A stretch of DNA of 5,266 nucleotides, taken from Betaproteobacteria bacterium. GTDB lineage: Bacteria; Pseudomonadota; Gammaproteobacteria; Burkholderiales; SG8-39. The notes under the pieces are model-generated. The model did not search any database. It had not been told where the DNA came from and saw only the letters and a list, made by a program, of their open reading frames with translations. Shown here piece by piece: positions 1-5,266 of this stretch. The DNA is taken from contig SCUH01000096.1 in NCBI GenBank assembly GCA_004298295.1, positions 1-5,266 of the forward strand, given 5' to 3'. How positions within the stretch are numbered: position 1 is the stretch's first letter; each line of letters opens with the position of its first letter. Position numbers and translations under genes: made by a program.

Positions 1-317
1 ATCGCAAGAAGGACATGATCCTGGTGTCGGGCTTCAACGTCTATCCGAACGAGATCGAGCAGGTGGTGGCGATGCATCCGGGCGTGCTGGAAGTGGCGGC
101 GATCGGCGTCCCGGACGAGCATTCGGGCGAAGTGCCGAAGCTCTTCATCGTGAAGAAGGACCCCTCGCTCACGGAAGCAGCGGTGCTCGAATTCTGCAAG
201 GAACAGCTCACCGGCTACAAGCGGCCCAAGCACGTCGAGTTCCGCGCCGAACTGCCCAAGACCAACGTCGGCAAGATCCTGCGGCGCGCGCTGCGCGACG
301 AGCAGAAAAGCGCCTGA
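1..317 (+). CDS. fadD: Long-chain fatty acid-CoA ligase (acyl-CoA synthetase), C-terminal part only
   Basis: The frame is open from the left edge (first full codon at 3) and stops with TGA at 315-317, so only about the last 104 residues are visible. FadD activates long-chain fatty acids to acyl-CoA with ATP, in two steps through an acyl-AMP intermediate, at the inner face of the membrane, and feeds beta-oxidation. The visible part is the mobile C-terminal domain of the ANL adenylate-forming family. It begins with the hinge motif DRKKDMI (the D codon is cut by the edge or lies just outside; RKKDMI is seen), then SGFNVYPNEIE, a GVPDEHSGE stretch, and QLTGYKRPK. Near the end, PKTNVGKILRR contains the invariant adenylation lysine (AAG at 273-275). 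Residue by residue this closely resembles E. coli FadD from memory, including the KKDPSLTE segment, which favours FadD over other acyl-CoA ligases. The end looks intact. The transporter gene follows 34 bases later on the same strand, so co-transcription is possible. Confidence 0.93.
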   Translation, partial: RKKDMILVSGFNVYPNEIEQVVAMHPGVLEVAAIGVPDEHSGEVPKLFIVKKDPSLTEAAVLEFCKEQLTGYKRPKHVEFRAELPKTNVGKILRRALRDEQKSA

Positions 318-351
318 GCCTGCGGCCCTGCGCCGGCGGCCTGCGGCTGTC
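318..351 (+). repeat. Short gap with a 9-bp direct repeat around a palindrome
   Basis: The 34 bases between fadD and the transporter gene contain GCCTGCGGC at 318-326 and again at 339-347, exactly 21 bases apart. The 8-bp palindrome CGCCGGCG lies between the copies at 331-338. There is no T-run and so no standard terminator, and no clear Shine-Dalgarno sequence. The nearest candidate, GGCGG at 335-339, is 12 bases from the TTG start, which is too far to be convincing. In DNA this GC-rich such repeats arise easily, so no function is assigned. Confidence 0.4.
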
Positions 352-1272
352 TTGACCCCTGCCGCGAACCGCCTCAAGGGCCTTGCCTGGATCGGGCTGT
401 CGATCCTGTGCTGGGCGCCGATGTTTCCGATCGCCAAGCGCGCGCTGCCGTACGTCGACGCCTTCGGCCTCGGCACGCTGCGCTACCTCGTCGGCTCGGT
501 GCTGTTCATCGCGCTGCTGTGGGCGATCGAGGGGCGGCAGGCGCTGCGCTTCGACGGCCGCATCGTTCCGGCCACCGTGTTCGGCATGATCGGCATCACC
601 GGCTTCAATGTGCTGGTCTGGGGCGGACTGAATTTCACGCGCCCGGAGCACGCCGCGATCATCATGGCCCTGCAATCGCCGCTCATCGCGCTCACGCTGT
701 GGCTGACGCGCGGCCAGCGGCCCGCGCCGTTCGTCATCGGCTGCGTCGCGGCGGCGCTCGCGGGCGTGTTCCTGGTCGTCACCAAAGGGGATCCGGCCGC
801 CGTGCTCGCGGAGGGAATCGTGTGGGGCGACGCGCTGATATTCCTCGGTGCGGTAAGCTGGGTCATCTATACGCTCGCTGCCGGGCGCTTCGCGGGCTGG
901 TCGCCCTTGCGGCTCACGGTGCTCACCTGCATTCCGGGCGCGATGGGGCTCTTCGTCGCCAACGGCATCGCCATCGCTTCGGGCATCGCGACGCTGCCGA
1001 GCGCGGCCGCGATCGCGGCCGTCGGCTGGCAGCTCGCCTATTTCTCGACCTGCACCGTGGTGCTCGGGGTGCTGGGCTTCAACTTCGGCGTCAAGTACCT
1101 GGGTCCGCTCAACACCCTGCTGATGCTGAACCTCGTGCCGGTGAGCGTGTTCGCGATCGAGGCCTGGCTGGGGCGCGATTTTGCCCCGATCGAGCTGGCG
1201 GGCGCCGCGATCGTCATCGGCGCGCTGGTCGCCAACAACCTCTACCAGCGCCGCATCAGCGCGCGGGCGTGA
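352..1272 (+). CDS. EamA/DMT-superfamily transporter, ten predicted membrane helices
   Basis: This is a 306-residue inner-membrane protein of the drug/metabolite transporter superfamily (EamA type), whose members export amino acids, metabolites or drugs. The substrate here cannot be told from sequence. Ten hydrophobic segments fall at roughly residues 10-28, 36-59, 72-92, 98-118, 125-144, 157-177, 185-210, 217-243, 250-272 and 278-298. They form the two five-helix EamA repeats, separated near residues 145-156. Family-like features include the first-helix segment around WAPMFPIAK, the helix-4 start FTRPEHAAII, and the last repeat's GPLNTLLMLNLVPV followed by GALVANN. Length matches the family (about 290-310). 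The start is TTG at 352. It is the only standard start codon in frame between the fadD stop and an ATG at 421 that would cut off helix 1, but the ribosome site is poor. The gene ends in TGA at 1270-1272, inside the tail of the convergent acylase gene. Fold class is very secure; start moderately so. Confidence 0.88.
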   Translation: MTPAANRLKGLAWIGLSILCWAPMFPIAKRALPYVDAFGLGTLRYLVGSVLFIALLWAIEGRQALRFDGRIVPATVFGMIGITGFNVLVWGGLNFTRPEHAAIIMALQSPLIALTLWLTRGQRPAPFVIGCVAAALAGVFLVVTKGDPAAVLAEGIVWGDALIFLGAVSWVIYTLAAGRFAGWSPLRLTVLTCIPGAMGLFVANGIAIASGIATLPSAAAIAAVGWQLAYFSTCTVVLGVLGFNFGVKYLGPLNTLLMLNLVPVSVFAIEAWLGRDFAPIELAGAAIVIGALVANNLYQRRISARA

Positions 1273-3667
1273 GGCGCAGCAGCTGGTGCGGCTGGGCGTC
1301 GAGCACGCTGCGCTGCGTCGTCATGCGGATGTACTCGTTCTTCGCCCAGGCCTCGGTGAACGCAGCGTAGTGCGGCGAAAGCACGTTGCCCGACTGGCCG
1401 CCGGAGTGGATGTAGAGCGACTGTTCCAGGTCGGCCAGGTCGTACACCGCGCGCAGGCTGGCGGCATGGCGGTTCGCGAACGGGTGCTCCTCGTCGCCGA
1501 AATTCTTGCGGCCGACGTTCACGGTGTAGGTATCGCCCGGTGTCGGCACCCGGATGTCGAAACCCAGTTGCAGCAGCGGATGGCGGCCGAAGGGGCGATG
1601 CTCGTGGCGCGCGACGTGCGCCTCGCCCCAGCGCCACTTCGCCATCTCGGCGCCGTAGCGCTGGGTCAGGTCGGCGAGCGCGGCCTCCAGCGAGGCGGCG
1701 AGCAACTGCTCGCAGGACTCGAGCGCCGGCGTGCGGACATCGTCGCACCAGCGGGCGTGATCGCCCTGTCCCGAAAGCACATTGGCGACGAACGGCGCAC
1801 GCGCGGTCCACTGGCCGCGGAAAGCGTCGCCCAGCTCGTCGGCGTAGAGCAGGCGCGTCAATTCGCGCCACCAGGCCCAGGCGATCACGGGTTCGGCGCG
1901 ATCGGGCGCCGCGCTGCCGTCCCAGCGCTCGAGCAGCGCCAGCGCGCGGCGCGCCGGCTCGCTCGCCGCGCGCACCTTGAGCAGGTGCGGCAGCGATTCG
2001 CGCATCGCGAGCGATACGACATCGCCCTGGATGCGCGCGAAGCTCTCGACGCTGTGGCGCGGTGCGGCGTCGAGCAGCTCGTGGATGCGCCGGGAGCGAT
2101 ACGGCGGGTGCCACTCGCTGGTGAGGAAATGGGAGTAGCCGGGCGGCGTGATTCTCTCGTTCGCGCTCCAGAGGCGGCCGCTCGCGGGGTTGTATTGCTG
2201 CGGCAGTTGCTCGAAGGGAATCCAGCCGGCCCAGTCGTAGCGCGCGTCCCAGCCCGGTGCGGGCGCGAGGCCCTTGAGGTCGTTCTCGGGCTTGCGCACC
2301 GGAATGCGGCCGGGCGCGACAAAGCCGATGTTGCCCTCGATGTCGGCGTACACCATGTTCTGCTGCGGGACCTGGTAGTCGCGCGCTGCAGAGAGGAACT
2401 CCTGCCAGTTGCCGGCGCGGGCGATCTTGTGCGCTGCCTGCAGCGTGCGGTCGTCTTCCAGCAGCGCGGTCCAGGCGAACGCAATCACGTAGCCGCGCGG
2501 GGTTTGGTCGGCCGCTGCGCGCGAGACGTCCGAGATCACCGGCCCGTGGCGCGAAACGCGGATCTGCAGCGGCTCGTCCGGCGCTCCCTTCACCCGGATC
2601 GACTCCTCGATCACCGTAAACGCGCGCGGTCCGTCCGGTGTGAGGTAGTTGCCGGCGGCGTCGAGCTTTTCGAGGTAAAGATCCTGCACGTCCGGCCCGG
2701 TGTTGGTGAAGCCCCAGGCGATGCGGTCGTTTCTGCCCAGAACGATCGCCGGCACGCCCGGGAACGTGGCGCCGATCACGTTGCGTCCGGCCACCGACAG
2801 GTGCGCCAGGTACCAGACCGGAGGCGCGGTCAGGCCGAGGTGCGGGTCGTTCGCGAGCAGTGGCTTGCCGCTCGTGCTATGCGCGCCGGACACGACCCAA
2901 TTGTTGGAGCCGACGCCGTCCGGCGGTTCGCCCGGGGCGAGCGCCAGCAGCCGGTCGGCGTCTTCGGCGAGCTGCACGCCGCCGCGATCGAGCGATCCGT
3001 AGAGCGTCTTCAGGTCGGCGATCTCCGGCGGCGCCTCGCCGGGGTAGGGCGCGACGAATTCGTGGATGCGCGCGAGCGGCAGCGTTCTCGACAACCGCAT
3101 GCGCAGCAGTTCGTTCCGCCAGTTGCCGCCGAGGTCCCAGGCGACCATCTTGGTCCAGGTCGCCGAATCGGCCGGCGTCCAGGGCTCGGGACGCGCGCCG
3201 GTGAGCCAGAACTCCGGCGGCAGCACCGGATTGCCGGCCAGAAATGCATTCACGCCCGCGGCATAGGCCTCGAGCAGGCTGCGCGCTTGAGCGTCGATAC
3301 CGCGCAGGTTGGCCTCGGCCGCGCGCCGCACGCCGAGCGTGCGGAGGAAGCGGTCGGTCTCAAGCGCGCTCGGGCCGAGGATCTCGGCGAGGCGCCCGGC
3401 GCCGATGCGCCGGTTCATCTCCATCTGCCACAGGCGGTCCTGCGCGTGCACGTAGCCGAGAGCGAAGATCGCGTCCTCGTCGCGCTGCGCGAAGATGTGC
3501 GGGATGCCGTAGCGGTCGCGCTGGATCTCGACCGCGGCGGAGACGCCGGCGACGCGGATCTCGCCTTCGGTCCTGGGCAGCGACTGGCGCAGGTAGAGGT
3601 AGCCCGCACCGGCAGCGACCAGGACGAGGACGAGCGACACGAGCATCACGCGAACGACGAGCTTCAT
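1256..3667 (-). CDS. Penicillin acylase family (Ntn-hydrolase) protein, membrane-anchored
   Basis: This 803-residue precursor belongs to the penicillin/cephalosporin/AHL acylase family, which hydrolyses amide bonds after autocatalytic cleavage into alpha and beta chains. Residues 4-24 form a hydrophobic segment after K2 and R6: an uncleaved anchor or signal peptide sending the enzyme to the periplasm. The alpha chain carries DRYGIPHI (51-58) and the GYVHAQDRLWQME stretch (71-83). G253-S254 in GSNNWVVSG is the predicted autocleavage site, and Ser254 (TCC, 2906-2908) becomes the beta-chain N-terminal nucleophile. Counting Ser254 as B1, His276 (NDPHL) is B23, Asn322 is B69, and Asp326 and Asp329 fall on B73 and B76, calcium ligands in E. 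coli penicillin G acylase. Asn503 in SANER is the likely oxyanion-hole asparagine. The beta chain is 550 residues, near the usual size. Only two cysteines exist (641 and 652). ATG at 3665-3667 is chosen because it keeps the positively charged N-terminus, though the Shine-Dalgarno is weak. Substrate is unknown: beta-lactam side chains, acyl-homoserine lactones or other N-acyl compounds are all possible. Confidence 0.93.
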   Translation of the reverse strand: MKLVVRVMLVSLVLVLVAAGAGYLYLRQSLPRTEGEIRVAGVSAAVEIQRDRYGIPHIFAQRDEDAIFALGYVHAQDRLWQMEMNRRIGAGRLAEILGPSALETDRFLRTLGVRRAAEANLRGIDAQARSLLEAYAAGVNAFLAGNPVLPPEFWLTGARPEPWTPADSATWTKMVAWDLGGNWRNELLRMRLSRTLPLARIHEFVAPYPGEAPPEIADLKTLYGSLDRGGVQLAEDADRLLALAPGEPPDGVGSNNWVVSGAHSTSGKPLLANDPHLGLTAPPVWYLAHLSVAGRNVIGATFPGVPAIVLGRNDRIAWGFTNTGPDVQDLYLEKLDAAGNYLTPDGPRAFTVIEESIRVKGAPDEPLQIRVSRHGPVISDVSRAAADQTPRGYVIAFAWTALLEDDRTLQAAHKIARAGNWQEFLSAARDYQVPQQNMVYADIEGNIGFVAPGRIPVRKPENDLKGLAPAPGWDARYDWAGWIPFEQLPQQYNPASGRLWSANERITPPGYSHFLTSEWHPPYRSRRIHELLDAAPRHSVESFARIQGDVVSLAMRESLPHLLKVRAASEPARRALALLERWDGSAAPDRAEPVIAWAWWRELTRLLYADELGDAFRGQWTARAPFVANVLSGQGDHARWCDDVRTPALESCEQLLAASLEAALADLTQRYGAEMAKWRWGEAHVARHEHRPFGRHPLLQLGFDIRVPTPGDTYTVNVGRKNFGDEEHPFANRHAASLRAVYDLADLEQSLYIHSGGQSGNVLSPHYAAFTEAWAKNEYIRMTTQRSVLDAQPHQLLRLTPAR

Positions 3668-3702
3668 GCGCGCAGAATACCCCGATTCGCGGCCGCTTCC
3701 GC

Positions 3703-3718
3703 CACGCCTGCCGGCGTG
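3703..3718 (-). other. Intergenic hairpin before the acylase gene
   Basis: A perfect 6-bp inverted repeat, CACGCC (3703-3708) and GGCGTG (3713-3718), encloses a 4-base loop in the 57-base gap between dsbB and the acylase gene. No T-run follows in either direction, so it is not a canonical intrinsic terminator. Read on the minus strand, its downstream arm can also pair with the 3' arm of the hairpin at 3726-3743. It may be a processing site, a leaky terminator or chance. Confidence 0.4.
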
Positions 3719-3724
3719 CCGCGG

Positions 3725-4240
3725 TCAGGCGTCCTGACGCCTGGGCGCGCGCAGCATGAGCCCGATGGCGTAGACGGCGAGCGCGCCAAAGCACAGCAGC
3801 GACCACTCGGGGATCGACAGCCCGAGGAAACGCCATTTGACTTCGGCGCACTGCCCGGAGCCTGCGAACAGCTTCTGCAGCGTGCGCCCGAGCGGGAAAT
3901 TCTCCAGCATGAAGAACAGGTCCGGCCCGCAGGCCGGCACCTTGTCCGGCGGCAGATGCTGCAGCCAGACGTGGCGCGCCGCGACGCCCAACCCGCCCAG
4001 CGCGAACAGCAACCCGAGCACCGAATAGATCACCCGGCCGACGCGAGCGGGGTCATGCAGCGCGGCGACGAGAAACACGCCGCCGACGGCGTAAAAGAAC
4101 GCGCGCTGCACGTGGCACAGCGGGCAGGGGTCCTGGCCCTGGAAGTACTGCAGGTAATAGCCGAAGGCGAGCAGCGCCGCGGGCGCTGCTGCGCCGAGTG
4201 CGAACAGGATCCGATTGGGAATGGCGGCGAGCGGAATCAG
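3725..4240 (-). CDS. dsbB: Disulfide bond formation protein B (quinone-dependent DsbA oxidase)
   Basis: DsbB is an inner-membrane protein that reoxidises periplasmic DsbA and passes the electrons to ubiquinone or menaquinone. The 171-residue product has four hydrophobic helices at about 9-30, 46-62, 68-93 and 145-164. The first periplasmic loop carries C39-P-L-C42 and the second carries C104 and C131, matching E. coli Cys41/44/104/130 almost in place. Arg46, four residues after C42, matches the quinone-site Arg48. The IPEW segment before helix 4 is also typical. Cys150 in helix 4 is extra. The start is unusual. No ATG, GTG or TTG occurs in frame over at least the 150 bases upstream, and the first inside is GTG at codon 44, after CPLC. 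CTG at 4238-4240 is proposed: it overlaps the aidB stop as CTGA, and GGTGG (4248-4252) lies 7 bases upstream. ATT at 4235-4237 is the alternative. Translation is probably coupled to aidB. Identity is very secure; the start is not. Confidence 0.92.
   Translation of the reverse strand: MIPLAAIPNRILFALGAAAPAALLAFGYYLQYFQGQDPCPLCHVQRAFFYAVGGVFLVAALHDPARVGRVIYSVLGLLFALGGLGVAARHVWLQHLPPDKVPACGPDLFFMLENFPLGRTLQKLFAGSGQCAEVKWRFLGLSIPEWSLLCFGALAVYAIGLMLRAPRRQDA
3726..3743 (-). other. Hairpin at the 3' end of dsbB
   Basis: CAGGCGTC (3726-3733) and GACGCCTG (3736-3743) form a perfect 8-bp inverted repeat with a 2-base centre, or 7 bp with a 4-base loop. It covers the last codons and most of the stop codon of dsbB. 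There is no following T-run, so it is at most a weak or non-canonical terminator. Together with the hairpin at 3703-3718 it could protect the 3' end of the message or tune read-through into the acylase gene. Confidence 0.45.
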
Positions 4241-5266
4241 ATCGCTGCCACCGGCATGGCGCGCTCGATGAGCGCGTCGAACGGCGCGCTCGGCGCGAGC
4301 ATGCCGAAAGCGCCGCCCGCGTCGCCCGCGAGGCGCGAGGCGCAGAACGCTTCGGACACGAACGCCGGCGCATGGCGCGCGAGCAGGCTCGCCTGCAGCG
4401 CGAGCGCCAAATCCTGCGTCAGACGCCGCGCCGCGGATTCCTGCTCCCCGCCGTTGGCGAGACGCGCCTGCACGGCCACGCAGAAGCGGTCGTACGCCGG
4501 ATGCACGCCGCGCGCCGCGTCCAGCTCGGCCATCACGGCGTCGCTGACCTCGGGCGCCTTGCGCAGCGCCCGCAGCACGTCGAGGCACATGATGTTGCCC
4601 GAGCCCTCCCAGATCGAGTTGACCGGCATCTCGCGGTAGATGCGCGACAGTGCGTTCTCCTCGACGTAGCCGCTGCCGCCGATGGCCTCCATCGCCTCTT
4701 CGGCGAAGTGCGCGCCGCGCTTGCAGACCCAGAACTTGGCGGCGGGCGTGAGCACGCGCGCCAGCAGCCGCTCGCGCTCGTCGACCTGCGCGTCGTAGGC
4801 GCGCGACAGGCGCATGGCGAGCGCGGTCGCGGCCTCGGATTCGAGCGCGAGATCGGCGAGCACGTTCTTCATCGCCGGCTGCTGCACCAGCCGCCGCCCG
4901 AAGGCGCTGCGCTGCGCGGCATGCCACAGCGCCTGCGCGAGCGCCTGGCGCATGAGCCCGGCGCTGCCGATGGCGCAATCGAGCCGCGTGTACACGCCCA
5001 TCTCCAGGATCATCGGCACGCCGCGCCCCTCTTCGCCGAGCAGCGTGGCGTAGGCCTCGTGGAACTCGACTTCGGACGAGGCGTTGGAGCGGTTGCCGAG
5101 CTTGTCCTTCAGCCGCAGGATGCGGATCGCGTTGGGCGTGCCGTCGGGCCTGAAGCGCGGCATGAAAAAGCACGACAGCCCGCCGGGGGACTGCGCCAGC
5201 ACCAGCCAGGCATCGCACATCGGCGCCGAGAGGAACCACTTGTGGCCGGTGATGCGCCACTCGCCG
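4237..5266 (-). CDS. aidB: AidB-type acyl-CoA dehydrogenase, N-terminal part missing at the window edge
   Basis: The frame is open at the right edge and stops with TGA at 4237-4239, giving 342 visible residues of a protein that is about 541 residues in E. coli. E. coli AidB is a flavoprotein of the acyl-CoA dehydrogenase family, induced by Ada during alkylation stress. It binds DNA and has weak isovaleryl-CoA dehydrogenase activity. The visible part starts in the middle beta domain (WRITGHKWFLSAP), followed by GGLSCFFMPRF and KDKLGNRSNASSEVEF. Next come the C-terminal helical domain with the FAD-contacting QRSAFG and EAIGGSGY motifs, and REMPVNSIWEGSGN, whose Glu (4606-4608) is the expected catalytic base. 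These segments match E. coli AidB nearly word for word, which separates it from ordinary acyl-CoA dehydrogenases. About 122 residues follow that Glu, similar to E. coli, so the AidB-specific C-terminal extension implicated in DNA binding is present. Its promoter and start lie outside the window, so Ada control cannot be judged. It overlaps dsbB by 4 bases. Confidence 0.93.
   Translation of the reverse strand, partial: GEWRITGHKWFLSAPMCDAWLVLAQSPGGLSCFFMPRFRPDGTPNAIRILRLKDKLGNRSNASSEVEFHEAYATLLGEEGRGVPMILEMGVYTRLDCAIGSAGLMRQALAQALWHAAQRSAFGRRLVQQPAMKNVLADLALESEAATALAMRLSRAYDAQVDERERLLARVLTPAAKFWVCKRGAHFAEEAMEAIGGSGYVEENALSRIYREMPVNSIWEGSGNIMCLDVLRALRKAPEVSDAVMAELDAARGVHPAYDRFCVAVQARLANGGEQESAARRLTQDLALALQASLLARHAPAFVSEAFCASRLAGDAGGAFGMLAPSAPFDALIERAMPVAAI
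4248..4252 (-). promoter_or_regulatory. Shine-Dalgarno-like site for dsbB
   Basis: GGTGG on the minus strand sits 7 bases before the proposed CTG start of dsbB, inside the last codons of aidB. The spacing is right for a ribosome binding site and supports the CTG over a start further in. The match to the anti-Shine-Dalgarno sequence is only partial, and re-initiation by ribosomes finishing aidB could make it unnecessary. Confidence 0.4.

Noticed and set aside
1275..1290. Near-palindrome CGCAGCAGCTGGTGCG just beyond the transporter stop
   Set aside because: It has one mismatched pair, no loop and no T-run, and lies in acylase codons, so it is not credible as a terminator.
408..1370. Plus-strand frame of 320 codons overlapping the transporter gene
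   Set aside because: It is Arg/Ala/His-rich with no membrane or domain pattern, and is the shadow of the transporter frame, which has ten clear helices.
3668..3690. A -10-like TATTCT on the minus strand six bases before the acylase ATG, which would imply a leaderless transcript
   Set aside because: Only four of six bases match the consensus, and no -35-like hexamer lies at the proper distance (GCGGAA is there). Too weak to call a promoter.
1181..4639. A very long open frame on the plus strand (about 1152 codons) running antisense to the acylase gene, dsbB and part of aidB
   Set aside because: Its product is a repetitive Arg/Ala/Gly/Val-rich sequence with no recognisable domain, while the minus-strand genes under it have complete, conserved motifs. 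GC-rich codon use removes stop codons from antisense frames, so long empty frames are expected.
4241..5260. In-frame upstream extension of dsbB giving a 511-residue fusion-like protein
   Set aside because: The added part is an Arg/Ala-rich translation of aidB in the wrong frame. DsbB is complete at 171 residues without it.
1..5266. Possible mobile elements, CRISPR arrays, tRNA genes, toxin-antitoxin or defence systems
   Set aside because: No transposase, integrase, repeat-spacer pattern, tRNA-like folds or small paired genes are visible. All space is filled by the five genes described.

Overview
The window is ordinary protein-coding chromosome from a GC-rich proteobacterium. GC is roughly two-thirds by eye, and intergenic gaps are very short. 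The close resemblance of the FadD tail and of AidB to their Escherichia coli counterparts, together with a four-helix DsbB, suggests a beta- or gammaproteobacterium. I favour a betaproteobacterium, but that is inference from protein style and GC, not from a marker gene. There are no RNA genes, mobile elements, CRISPR arrays or phage genes, and no stretch over 300 bases lacks a gene.

Layout. The plus strand carries the 3' end of a long-chain acyl-CoA synthetase gene (fadD, 1-317). After 34 bases comes a ten-helix EamA/DMT-type transporter (352-1272). The minus strand, read from the right edge, carries an aidB-type acyl-CoA dehydrogenase truncated by the window edge (5266-4237), then dsbB (4240-3725), then a membrane-anchored penicillin-acylase-family Ntn hydrolase (3667-1256). 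The transporter and acylase genes converge and overlap tail to tail by 17 bp.

How the genes may work together. aidB and dsbB overlap by 4 bases and are almost certainly co-transcribed. dsbB appears to start at a rare CTG codon inside a CTGA stop/start overlap, because no ATG, GTG or TTG lies in frame nearby upstream or before its first redox motif. The acylase follows dsbB after only 57 bases and may belong to the same transcript. It is predicted to act outside the inner membrane and has exactly two cysteines, 11 residues apart. It is therefore a plausible client of the DsbA/DsbB disulfide pathway. The dsbB-acylase junction holds two hairpins whose arms can re-pair with each other, a possible but unproven attenuator or processing site. 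fadD (fatty-acid activation) and aidB (acyl-CoA dehydrogenase family, alkylation-stress response in E. coli) both relate to acyl-CoA chemistry but lie on opposite strands, so no shared regulation is implied.

I found no convincing undescribed multi-gene system. The points most worth checking are the dsbB start, the paired hairpins, and the unknown substrate of the acylase.
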